Positions 1-11,071 of a DNA stretch of 64,000 bases are shown piece after piece. Within the stretch, counting starts at the first letter, position 1. The number at the start of each line of letters is the position of its first letter. Under the pieces are notes generated by a model. It was not told where the DNA came from. It saw only the letters and a program-made list of their open reading frames with translations, and did no database searches. This DNA is from Leucaena leucocephala. Its lineage: Eukaryota; Streptophyta; Magnoliopsida; Fabales; Fabaceae. A program made the position numbers and the translations under genes. The stretch is taken from the NCBI GenBank assembly GCA_037074615.1, contig CM073558.1:19141001-19205000 (forward strand), read 5' to 3'.

Positions 1-1584
1 AATTCATATTTTATATCCTTTAAAATTTAAGGTAATCCTATGACTTTAATAAGTCTCAGAAAATTTAACTTGGCCAAATTTTAACTCTATTTTTTTTTTT
101 TACAAAAGCAAGAAGGACGCTTGAAAATTAAGACCACACAACCATATATCACAAAATAAGATCTTAACCCCATGCTAAATATCTTAAATCTAATAATAAG
201 TGTAAGGCTTTCAAAAAAAATCTATATAAATTTAATTCTTGTAAATTCATGTAGTTTGCACGATTATAAAATTGTTAATGAGCTAAAATTAAATTTTTAA
301 TTAATAAAATATTAATTAAGATGAGAAAAATATAAATCTAAATATTAAAAAACTTACTTATTAAGAGATATAAAAATCCCTTTTACTTTAAATTTTGAAA
401 AGAAGATTCCCTTAATTAAATCAAAACATAATCATAAATTCGTGTGCTATCCTCTTTCTCTTGAATGCATGAATATATGATTAAAGAGAAGTAATGAATA
501 TAGATATTAAAGTTATTGAAAGTCATAGTGATTATAATAAGTATGTGGCAATGTGAGTAATTTGGAATTTGTTAGTATAAAAGGCAGAGACCTACTCGAG
601 TTTGGTGAATATAAATAATTTAATATTCATTGTTAGGATTAAAATATTTTGATTCTAGAAGACTAATCCATTTTGACATCACAACCTGCCACGCACACAT
701 CCGCTAAGTTGAAATTGCGCATAGAGAACATTTAATGTCATGATGACATTACTTGAATAATTTTTTTTTTAATAAAAAATAACTATACCAACAAAAAAGT
801 TCATAACTTTTATGTTAAACTATTAATTAAATAAATCATATAACATTTGTCCACCATAAAAAGGGAAGAATTTTAAAATTCAGCTTCAACTAAACACAAA
901 AGTTGGAATACTAAAAAAAAACATAATAATTTAATGAATTGGAAATTAAAAAATAATAATATATTTTTATTTATAAAGTTGAGAGCTCAAACTATATGAA
1001 TTAAAAAATCATATTTTAGTAGTTACTTTTAGTAAGGATCCATTTGTTTGAGTTTTTTTTTTATGAAAAATGACCTTTTTTAAAAAATTTACAATACGTA
1101 TTTAAAATTTAATAAATAAAATATAAAAAATAGATATGTATAAAGATAAAATTGGTAAATTGGGTTGGACTAGCAATAAAATGGCTAGTTAGGTTAGAAA
1201 ATATCAATATTATTTTGATATGGGTCGTTTTACTCACCAACTTGCCAAAAAAATCAGGTTAACTTACTAGATTGTTTAATTATTATTATTTTATTTATTG
1301 TCTAACCACTCTTCAGTTTGACCCAGAGTCTTCTACACTTAAACTTAACCCCTCCCTTAGTCAACTATTTAGTATTTTAAATTTTATGTTGTAAAAAAAA
1401 GTAAATTAAAAAAAACCATTAATCCATCACGACAGTCTCAAATTAGTTAAATATCGACCTGTTAGAAAGCTAAACATTTCAACTAAACCTGCCTAAGCCC
1501 CAACCTACTGTGGACCAGTCTGTTTTAGACAAATTAGCCCGCATTATCAACTTTATACAAAGATATCATAAAATTTAAAAATAC
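1..1584. other. AT-rich intergenic DNA, no gene seen
   Basis: The stretch is low-complexity and AT-rich, with frequent stops in all frames. I see no exon-like segment, RNA gene or clear mobile-element terminus before the MITE that begins near 1585. Confidence 0.6.
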
Positions 1585-2012
1585 TAAGTGCCTGTTTGGC
1601 ACCTTAGTTTGAAAAGCCCTTTAGGGTAAAATTTTAATTTGAGAAAATTTTAAACAAATATCTATATTTGTTTAGAAGTGATTGTGGCCAAAATTATCGT
1701 TTAAAACTATAGTTTTGAATAAGTTACTGAAATTAGCTTTTGGAACAGTAAAAGAGTTTATAAGCTATCCAATTACTATCTTACCCCTACTTTTTCGTAT
1801 ACTATCTCTCATCTCTCCTCTCTTTTCTCTACACTCTCTCATCTTTCTTCTCTACTCTCTCTCCTCTTTTATACTTTTAATTAAATCATACACTTTTTTA
1901 TAATTTACCAATATAAAAAGTGATTCTACTACTAATCATCCAAACATCTTCATTTTTAAAATTTATTCTTTCTAAAATCTATTCTTCAAAAACTAATCCA
2001 AATAGGCCCTTA
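1585..2012. mobile_element. Tourist-like (PIF/Harbinger-type) MITE, copy A
   Basis: The element starts with GTGCCTGTTTGG and ends with the inverted counterpart CCAAATAGGCCC, flanked by TAA on the left and TTA on the right. The core is a pyrimidine-rich tract of repeated CTCTCTC/TCTTCTC, followed by a conserved stretch ATAAAAAGTGATTCTACTAC. The same ends and core recur at 2768-3602, 3852-4250, 10643-11071 and 42910-43499, so this is a dispersed family. The superfamily call is inferred from the GGCCTGTTTGG-type terminus. An open frame across the CT-rich core is a low-complexity artefact. Confidence 0.7.
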
Positions 2013-2767
2013 GATGCAAATATGCAATAGATGCTTGAGAATACTTATAAATTATAAAAATATGCAATAGATGCTAGAGAATACTTGTAAAAATTATGGA
2101 CATACACGAAGAAATCATTAAATTTTAAAATTTTTAAATAATAAATATTTTTTCTTGGTAGAGATATATAAACATATCATAGAAGTTTTAAATCATTAAA
2201 TATGTATACAATAAACAATTTTTTATAAAATATGTAAAAAGTTCTTATTTTTTATGTTTAAGCAGATGAGAGAGGTATAAAACTTTTTTGAAAGTAATTT
2301 TTTTGCCAGCATAAAACATGATAGTATTAAGCATTAGAATACTATTAGATAATTGTGTTAAAAAAATTAAAAGGTGATATTTTTCCCAAAGGACAAAACA
2401 AGGTGAAATATTATAAAGTTGTGCTGAAGGCTGTGAAGTAAAGCACACATAAAGGAGACTTTTTTATTTTAGGAATTTTTATTGGGGGGAAGAAAGGGAA
2501 GTCACGGCGCTGACAAAGGGAAAAGTCAACATATGACTCCATAATTGTTTTAATAATTAAGTAAATAATCATAATTAGTTGGGTGAAGAAACACCTGCGA
2601 AGAAATAGGATGCTGCAAACACAAAATTTGATTTTGGCTACTGGATTTGGAAAGTTTGACATTAGGATCACAGGGATTTGTACCTGGTGAGGTCTTCAAT
2701 GTTCAATCAAATAACATAATAGTAACTAATAGGAATTAATCTGAGTAATAAATAGTTCGGTATTATT
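2013..2767. other. AT-rich spacer, no gene seen
   Basis: This spacer lies between two MITE copies. Short open frames on the minus strand (2245-2671) have no recognisable family, no splice context and overlap one another, so I do not call them. A short near-duplicate (ATATGCAATAGATGCT) sits just inside the left part, around 2017-2035 and 2060-2075. Confidence 0.5.
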
Positions 2768-3602
2768 TAAGTGTGTGTTTGGCACATGGGTTAAAAAATT
2801 GATTTTAGAGTCAAACTATGGTTTACCTATTTTCTCCCCAAACAATCCTAAAATTTAGAAAATCAATTCTTATATCTCAAACCATAATTTTAAAGATAAT
2901 TGGACCCATGTTTTGAGAGAGTGACATGTGCTCAACTTTTTATTTCTGCTCTCCCGCCCCACATGTTGTTTTCCCACCCAAATTTTAGATTTTTTTTACC
3001 CATCCAATTTGTTTCAAAATGTTAGAAATACTGTATAGCTCATAGATATAAAAATTAATTAAAATATTAATTTTAATTATAAATATATAAAATTTTAATT
3101 TATTTTATCTCTCATATTTATAATTTTTTAAACTAATTTATATACTGATAGTATTTTAAAAAGACCAATACATCTTTATTATAATTGATTAATTTATCTA
3201 TAACTAATTTATCTACTACTTCTTTGATCTATAAAATTAGTTAAATAACTCTTTCCTTAAAAATTATAGGAGTAATTTAAATATAAAATTTTAATTTTAA
3301 ATTAAAATTTAGGTGAATATTATAAATTTTTACCTTGTTCAAACATATATGTATATGTATTATTTTTTAATTACTTAAATAAAAAAATTGAAAATAAAAT
3401 TTATTTTTTATGTAATTATTATATTATTTTATGTCTTTTTTAATAAATTGTATATGAAAAAGTGATTCTGCTACTAATCATCTAAATATCTTCAATTTTT
3501 AAAATTATTTTTTTTCAAAATCTATTTTTCCCAAAATCTATTCCTTAAAATCTATTCTTTCCAAAATCTATTCTCTAAAAACTAATCCAAACAGGTTCTA
3601 AG
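2768..3602. mobile_element. Tourist-like MITE, copy B (enlarged)
   Basis: The left end is TAAGTGTGTGTTTGGCAC; the right end is AAAACTAATCCAAACAGG followed by TTCTAAG. The right ~150 bp closely match copy A (GTGATTCTGCTACTAATC and repeated AAAATCTATTC). The middle is longer and AT-rich compared with copy A and lacks the long CT-rich core, so this copy has probably received an insertion or is a longer relative. Confidence 0.55.
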
Positions 3603-3752
3603 TGAGGTTTCGAGTTCGAGTCTTGGCGTATGCAAAAAATTTCTATTAGGAGACTCATCCACTATATCCAGGTGCGCGATGTAGATTAGATCCAGATATA
3701 ATTGGGACAAAACTCTGATAAATTAAGTGGGCAACTAAAAAAAACACAATGG
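3601..3752 (+). repeat. SINE-like repeat, copy 1
   Basis: The segment starts just after MITE copy B with a box-B-like GAGTTCGAGTC. It continues into a block with GATCCAGATATAATTG and ACAAAACTCTGATAAA, and ends in an A-rich tail. A second copy with the same order of motifs lies at 63560-63711. The tRNA-derived SINE interpretation rests on the box-B-like motif and A-rich end; I see no clear target duplication. Confidence 0.45.
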
Positions 3753-3851
3753 TAATCAATACAAGAATACTCTGTATTACACATGATTTACATGATTTAA
3801 GAGAGTTTTATGATGAATGTAATAGACTTAACACAGTTATATTTCTTTATC

Positions 3852-4250
3852 TAAGGGTGTGTTTGGATTAACTTTTGGAGAATATATTTTGGGAAGAATA
3901 AATTTTAGGAAGAATAGATTTTGGGAAGAATAGATTATGGAGAATAGATTTTGGGAAGAATAGATTTTGAAAATAGAGATATTTGGATGATTAGTAGTAG
4001 AATCACTTTTTATATTAATAAATTACCAAAAAGGGTATGATTTGATTAAAGTATGAGAAAGGAGAGAGGGTAGAGAATAAATAAGAGAGATGAGAGAGAA
4101 GAAATAGGAAAGATGAGAGAGTGTAAAGAAGAGAGAGAAAAGAGGAGATAATGTGAAGAAGAGAGATGGGAGATGAGAGAGAAGAGAGATGAGAGAATAT
4201 AACAAAAAGTAGAGATAAAATAGTAATTGGCTATTACTAAAAATAACTTT
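3852..4250. mobile_element. Tourist-like MITE, copy C (inverted, one end lost)
   Basis: The left end is TAAGGGTGTGTTTGGATTAA. Repeated GGGAAGAATAGATTTTG modules follow, then AGTAGTAGAATCACTTTT and a long GA-rich core. This is the reverse-complement order of copy A. The far terminus fades out near 4250 without a clear inverted repeat. The minus-strand open frame across 4023-4205 is only the CT-rich reading of the core. Confidence 0.6.
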
Positions 4251-5700
4251 TAATAGAATACACTAACATAATTCAATTCATGTAATCAATCATACTTGGT
4301 GCTTTTTTTGAATTTATTTTCAATAAACACGTTAATACAATTCAAGATAAAACTTATCTTGTATACTAACCTCTTAAATTGTAAAATTATAATTGAAAAG
4401 TTAAATTGGAACTCGAAATTGCTAACCTAAGCACGGGCATTTTGATAGGACTTTACATTGTGATAAGACTGTTGTTGTTATGGTGGTTGATTATGATGTA
4501 TTATATATGATTTCCTCTATATACAACTTGATAAATGTTTTGCATAACTGACCTATGAATAATTATATTTTTTATAAATTTTATTATATGTTGAATATTA
4601 ATTAGAATTTTCATATCAATCCATGACGCATTATTTATAAATTATCAATAATATGAATTTTTTAAACTATATGCAATATGTTTAGTTATATAGATAATTT
4701 TTGAAGAAATTTTAGAAAAAATGTTAAACTCACCCACGATCTAAGGGCAACACGAAATCTCCCTTCCTCCTAATCCATACTAATATTAGATAGAACGAAC
4801 CGTCTATTACTTTCAAGCGAAAACCTAGATAGCTAAAATGACGCCCCAAGAATTGCAATTGAAACTATAATAAAGTAATACTCCCTAAAAATCGAATAAA
4901 CTCTAAATAATCGTAAAGTCATGAGATAAAAAAGGAAAAAGTCAAAATGTAAACCTGCCATGCTAAGCAAGTTTTTAGAAGCCCATGGCCTATTTCAAGA
5001 CGAAGCCTGCACTAGGTTTAAACGAGTGCACATAAAAAAAAAATAAGAAAGAGATTGAAAAAAAAATCCCTTTAAAAATCCTCCCTTTAAAAAAAAATAA
5101 GAAAGAGATTGAAAAAAAAAATCCCTTTAAAAATCCTCAATCTTTTTTCTTTTGGGCTTTCGGCAATCCATTAATTAACCTGCCAACTTATGATAGATTA
5201 GGTCTACCTAATAAGTGTCTTACCATTTGCTGCAAAAAGCCAGACAAAACCTGCGTGCTCTCTTCCATGAAAATTAGACAGCAAGTTCATTGAGAGCAAT
5301 TAGTTGGGTTGTACTTTGAATCTAAGTAATGACTTTTCCATAAATACCAACACCATCATCACAAGGTAACAAAGAAGATTATCCAAATGATGAATGAGTA
5401 CTGATCAAACTCCGATTTAAACTTGAATAATTCAAAGAGTAGGTAAAAGCAAAGACATACACATACAAATAATTATGACAGCACCAATAAACTCAGAACA
5501 ATAATTAGATCACATTGTAGGTAAAAGCAAAAGGTCCAAAGGAAAAAAAAGATGGTCACAGCTCATGTTCCATCATTTCTGCCATACTTCATCAAGCCAA
5601 AAAGATCTTATATATGAATAATACAAGCATTTGGAAAAAAGAATAACAGGAAGTGATCATATATAAATTTATTCTCTCTTTATCTTTTCATCAATATATT
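4251..5700. other. Intergenic DNA with repeat fragments
   Basis: No gene is seen. The segment 4735-5020 resembles 40610-40950: both contain CTCACC(C)ACGATC, a block with AAAGTAATACTCC, and later GAAG-CCCAT. This suggests two old copies of one dispersed repeat, possibly an LTR fragment. A direct tandem duplication of about 56 bp (AATAAGAAAGAGATTG followed by A-run and ATCCCTTTAAAAATCC) lies at about 5034-5138. Confidence 0.45.
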
Positions 5701-5973
5701 GTAGGGAAAATTACTGAAAAACCCCACATTGAAAAATTTATTGCCCAAAGATAGACTCAAATCCTTGAGTAGGTATAACTCTTCTTCAATTGTGCAATAA
5801 ATCTTCAACTATGTATAAGTATATTTTGTTTTGCATATAGTTGAAAATAGGTTGCACACATATGTAGAAGAGTTTCACCTAATGAAGATACGTTGCACCT
5901 AATCCTTAAAACAAATTTTAAGTACCTTTGAGCAATAATTTTTGCAATGGAAGGTTTTTCAGCAATTTTATCT
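5701..5973. mobile_element. Hairpin MITE with ~50-bp inverted ends
   Basis: The left end GGGAAAATTACTGAAAAACC matches the reverse complement of the right end, GATAAAATTGCTGAAAAACC. Similarity continues inward through AAATTTATTGCCCAAAG versus AAAATTATTGCTCAAAG. The whole can fold into one long hairpin. The terminal motif resembles Mutator-type MITEs, but I could not read a convincing 9-bp target duplication. It lies about 440 bp downstream of the GTD-binding protein gene. Confidence 0.6.
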
Positions 5974-6414
5974 ATCATGTTATGCAGTCATTTACATATG
6001 ATAATACAGGATCGTTGCCCCATCAAGGCACTAAAGCATAAGTGTATAACTTAGAACTGAGTAGACTTCAAAACAACAAACCTAGGTAAAGCTTCTAATC
6101 CAAGGCATTTGCCATCTGGTTTCTCAAGGAAAACGTAATACGAACAACTTTTTAAAACACCTAATCATATGTTGCTAAACTATTACAGAATATATTATCT
6201 ACACGAATCATATTTTTATTAGGAATATACTAGCAAACATAAAAAACTGGACCTAAATTTTGTCCAATTCAAAACTGTTTTGACAAAATATTGAGCTCAG
6301 CGAACTATTAAGGATATTTACATTCTAAAATGAACAAGAAGCAAAAAGAAGTACTGGTACACTACATGTAAACAAAACATGGTTTTCATACACTCATTAT
6401 ACAGTTTATAGTAT

Positions 6415-9400
6415 TTACGAGCTTTCGCAGGTCTTCCAAGTAGCACTTTGGCTGCGTCTTTTCTTCAAACTCACCTGAAAAATAAGGGTTATGATTAGCA
6501 ATAGTTACATGATGACTCAATATGCAAATATGGAACCTCTCAGCTCAGTTGAATACAAATTGATAGAAAATACTTAAAAATTGTATCCCATATTGTTCAT
6601 TACGTTGGCATCAGCTACTATCCCATTGATAAGAAAGGAACATTGATCATCCACCAAAATAAAAAAAGAAATCTTATTCATACAAAATATGTCATTGATG
6701 AACAAGCTTTTTGTCATGTCCATTCTGTTTTTCTTAATTGAAGGGGAAACACTAACGGCTTGAGGCTATAAGTGAGATCAAACCGGTGACCTCCCACTTA
6801 TAGGGAGCTTTCATGCCCACAAGACCATTGGCAACATGTCCATTCTTTAAAAAGAACTAGAATATATATGCTCAACCCGCAAACTTTAATTGAGGTACAC
6901 TTGAAGACAATGAAGAAAACTATTCAAACAGTTGAGATTTCAGACATTCCCAAATGATCAAACTAAAATTATTAACTAATTCGTTTGGCAACTCATGAAC
7001 TCTACATATCAATACTTTGACTTGTTTGTCAAATTTGATTGCGTTCAGACAATACAATAAAAACCGCAAGATACAATTCCATTTTAACTAGATTAGCAGC
7101 CTGAATACTAAGGTTCTTAAAATTAAATTATTAGTCTTATAGAAATTGCAGAACACCGATAGATTTTTTTAAACAGCAAGTAACAAAGTTATGCAGAAAG
7201 TAAGCGTTATGTTTCGCCTTAGAAAATTACAAGAGTTTCATGGGTCTACATCAAATCCACTTGCCAAGCAGACGCAAGGTTTTATGTATATCATATATGA
7301 CACAAGAACATACCCATTAGAAACTTGAAGGGTGGAATCATCACACTTGGTTCGGTGAATAACATAATAAGCCTATGACTTGAGAGTTATTGCACAAGCA
7401 TGGCTTCAAAGACTAGCTTCTTCTTTGCTAGAATCAACATGATGGTAAATAAAAAAGTCTAACACCATACCTTAGCAGATGAGGGGGGCAAGGAAGACCC
7501 ACGAACAGGGTTTCTCAACTGTTTAATCTCTTGAAGATGGTTTGCTATCTCCTCCAGAAGCTTCAGCTGAACCTTTTTACTTTCCTCATTCTCTGGAAAG
7601 AAAGTCAATTTCTCTTTTTCATGCTTTAGCCTCCTCAGCCTTTCTCCAAGCATCTCAATCTCAGTGCCAATCTTTAACTTTTCATTAATGTTGGCATCAG
7701 CCCCACCATCACTTTCTGCCTTACTTGCCCTAGGAAAATTACACACTTCAATACTGTTCAGAACTTCAAGACTTGAAGTAAGATCATCAACTCCGGGTTC
7801 ATCTGAAGCGGTAAATGAAAAGCGATTTGTCTTGTCAACTTCCTCCTTCTTTAGTTCCATGTTGTCATCTATGACATGTACATCAAGAACATCTTGTTCA
7901 GTATCAAGGAAAGAACTGAGCAGATTGCCATGATACTGATCCTTGATTTGTCTGTTTTTCTTTAGCTCGTCCCCATTGTTTATTCTGATACAAGTTTGAT
8001 CCACTGTATGATTTGATTGAAGATGTGCTATCTTGGCCATTGAAATGGAACTGTCAGTCTGCAGGTGAGATTCCTGTGTTTCCACTGAAAATGATGGCCT
8101 TTGTCCTAAATCGTCTATCTGCAAATTTGACTCTCCATTTGGTTGCTCACTTACTCTTAAATTCATCTGTCTATAAGCTTCAAGTTCCTTTTCAAGAAAG
8201 TGATTCTCCCTTTCCCTTCTTATAAGAATTTCTTGCAGGATATTCATCTCTTCTTCCTCATAAGCAACTCTTTCTTCTATCATCCTCTGGTATTGCCTAG
8301 TTTCAATTTCTATGAAGGCCTTCTCTTCCTGCAGACGAGATATCATTGCCATCGCTTCATCAGCAGCAGTTGCAGCAGCAGACCTCTCTTTCTCTAGCTC
8401 TAAGCAAAGAGCAGCATAGGCAGCTTTCTCTTCTTCAAGTGCCGCCTCCAACATGCTCTCTCCACTTTCAACAACCTGCATCCTGTCTTGCCCATTACTC
8501 ACGTAGATTTCAGTTGAAGATGAGGATTTGTCCTGTGGTGGGCTATCAACCGGTGATCCACCAAATTCATAGCTGTGGAACACTCGTTCTTCCATATCCT
8601 GGTCCATATGAGCATCTTTGACATCTGAATGGAAGAACAACGAAAACAGAAAGTTAAAAACCAACATCAGAAAGTAGTTTTAAAATAAAATTCAACCACA
8701 GATAATTGCTACTTAAACTCAAAATTTCATCCTCTAGTCTCTTTGAAAGTAGTTTGAAATCAAAATAGCTACCATACGTCAATATAATCACAAGAAGTTC
8801 AATTTTTTTTTATAATTTCAATCAGGATTGAATGAATGATAAAGCCATTAACATATGGTAGCTCAATGCTGTAGAATAATCCGTATTCACATTAAGAATA
8901 TGCCACTTGAACAGATAACAGAGACAAAGCAATAATATAAGCAAAGATCAGTTCTCTCACTTACCCAGTAAACTAACTTCTCTCCCTGAAGTAGGATTCA
9001 TTTCAGTTGTTTTACTTCCAACTATATCACCCTCATAAGGCAAGGAGGAAACCAGGGTAACATCAGACCGAGGATTTTCAGAAGGAAAAACCGAGGACTT
9101 CCCACATTCATAATTAACCTTCCTCCTCCGCCGAATTCCCGACCTTCTTCTCAGATTTACAATTCTCTTCCCCTTACCATCATATCCATTTTCCCTATCA
9201 ACTGAGGCAACTAAATGTGGGCTTGACCATGAACTGCAGGATGCTTCATCTTCCAAATCGCGAACCTCATTCGCAGATATCTTCTGTGCAGTCATTTTCT
9301 CATTCAAAGTGGTTGTATGATCCTTAACCCTCACCAGGTCATAAGGAAACCTCTTCACAGCCACCACTTGAACAGAGCATATCTTTCTCAACGGCCAGTC

Positions 9401-9610
9401 ATAAAGCACTTTATGCAGACAGAAATCACCATTCTTATACCCCAAAACCCCCTTACAAGGACATGGCAAATAAAGTCCGAAAAGCATCAAGAATTTCGAG
9501 GCAAAGAAAGCAATAGCGGATCCACATAGCAAGAAATACGCTAGAACTAGGTCAATAAAGGCTCCAACAAGACCTCCCAACGTCCAAGAATGAATTTCCC
9601 GATAAGCCAT
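6415..9610 (-). CDS. GTD-binding (DUF593) myosin-binding-like membrane protein
   Basis: Three coding exons read 9610-8965, 8624-7471 and 6474-6415; splice phases fit and give 619 aa. Proteins with the GTD-binding (DUF593/zein-binding) domain include the plant MYOB receptors, which bind the globular tail of class XI myosins and tether it to vesicle membranes. Residues about 10-45 form a hydrophobic membrane segment ending in a Cys-rich CPCKG stretch, typical of one MYOB subgroup. A long coiled coil at about 270-375 (LEEEKAAYAALCLELEKER, then EEEEMNILQEILIRRERE) is the GTD-binding signature. A second coiled coil lies near 545-595. The short last exon encodes a basic tail ending in CESS. The start is the first ATG, directly before the membrane segment. 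Intron 2 contains a SINE. The family is firm; the exact ortholog is not. The sequence from 9611 to about 10050 is probably 5' UTR or promoter. Confidence 0.93.
6727..6834 (-). mobile_element. SINE in intron 2 with 12-bp target duplication
   Basis: CATGTCCATTCT occurs at 6715-6726 and again at 6835-6846, flanking a 108-bp insert. Read on the minus strand, the insert has a box-A-like TGGTCTTGTGG, a box-B-like GGTTTGATCTC about 40 bp later, and an A-rich 3' end. These are the hallmarks of a tRNA-derived SINE. It is in the same orientation as the host gene. A related, more decayed copy is at 59015-59105. Confidence 0.8.
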
Positions 9611-10642
9611 CGTTCTCTAAAAAGCTAAAAAACCCACAATATTTCACGCGGAATCTCGAGAAGCAATTGACTATTTACAAGAGCTAAAAAGAACAGTACA
9701 TGCAGGAATACGAGTAACAGAACCCGCGAAGCAAATTACAAAGATTTCTTTGACCCGGATATCAAAATCTCCGATCAAAAGAACCCACAAAGCACAATTC
9801 AGATCATTACGGAAGAACAAAAGGAACCCATGATCATACAAGAAAGTTCACAGCAACTCAAAGCTTAGCTCATAGGAAGAAACTGAAGGAAAAAAAAACC
9901 TTTATAATTTGAAATCATAACCCCCACAAGAATAGTGATGATTGTGCCAGAACTCGAAAGATTCGCATAAGAGCTTAAAGTAAGCAAAATTGATTATTGC
10001 AACCTCCATTGCTCCAACCAACTTTTTTGTGTCGGACAGGGACTTGATCACTAGAGGACTTTCCAGGGCGGGTTTTTAACGGAAGTGCGGAAAGTGAAAC
10101 AGGAAGGCCAAGGCGATGATGGAAACGACGTCGTAGGGAGGCTTTAGGCATGTGGGGGAAATGAAAACAGCGAATGCACGTGGCTCGTTAAGAAGACGAG
10201 GGCAGTCTGAGTAAGAGATGAGTTGGCTTCGTCCTTAAGGGAGGAATCGATCAAAAGCTGAAATGATGCCAAAACTACGCCGCAAGCGCGCCAATTTCTT
10301 CATGTTCAGTCTGGTGGCGGTTGCTTATGGATTGGCTTTAGATCTTATGGATTTTTTTTTCTTTTTAGTAGTTTCAAAGGCTCAATCATATAAAAGTTTT
10401 CTTTCCCTTTTTTCTTTGGCTAATATATCAATTTTTTTTTTCTACATTTCCAACTTTTTAAATCAACAATATCAAATTTTAGTTCCAGTATTTATAAATT
10501 ATAAAAAAAATTAAATGAATTTCATGGGCATATTTAGCTTAAGTTAAGAAATGAGAAGGCAAGTGTTGTCTTCTTACGTAGCCAAAAAAAACAAAGAAAA
10601 CAAAAGTTCAGTCTCATATAATTAATAATAGAATTTAAAGAT
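9611..10642. promoter_or_regulatory. 5' flank of the GTD-binding gene, then spacer
   Basis: The region 9611 to about 10050 is less AT-rich than the flanks and probably holds the 5' UTR and promoter of the minus-strand gene. I cannot fix the transcription start. A plus-strand open frame at 10263-10514 is mostly homopolymer T runs translated as Phe and is not supported. Confidence 0.4.
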
Positions 10643-11071
10643 AATGTTGGATATTAGGGTATAGATTCTAGGAAGAATATATTTTAGAAAATATATTTTA
10701 GGAATAATAGATTTTAAAAATAGAGATATTTAAATTATTAGTAGTAGAATCACTTTTTATATTGATAAATTACTAAAAATGATATAATTTGATTAAAAGT
10801 ATGAGAGAAGAGAGATAATAGAGAAGAAATATGAGATATGAGATAGGGTGAAGAAGAGAGATGAGAGAGGAGAGAGGGTGTAAGAAAAAATAGTTCATAA
10901 GTTCTTTTACTATTCTAAAAGTTAGTTTTAGTAATTTATTCAAAACTATAGTTTTAAACTATAATTTTAGCCAAACTCACTTCTAGACAAATATAACTGT
11001 TTATTTAAAAAAATTTCAAACCAATATTTTACCCAATTTTTTTTAAACTATAGTGCCAAAAACACACTTAG
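10643..11071. mobile_element. Tourist-like MITE, copy D
   Basis: It shows the family modules in the same orientation as copy C: AGGAAGAATATATTTT repeats, AGTAGTAGAATCACTTTT, a GA-rich core, then AAACTATAGTTTTAAAC, and a right end GCCAAAAACACACTTA. The left terminus is degraded, so the start is approximate. Confidence 0.6.

Noticed and set aside
1682..1903. Open frame with Ser/Leu/Ile-rich protein, and similar frames at 4023-4205 and 43057-43293
   Set aside because: All three are readings of the same CT-rich core of one MITE family; low complexity and repeated, so not genes.
7664..8621. Several plus-strand open frames
   Set aside because: They are antisense shadows of exon 2 of the GTD-binding gene.
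10263..10514. 83-codon plus-strand frame
   Set aside because: Poly-T runs give poly-Phe; no homology and no context. Judged chance.
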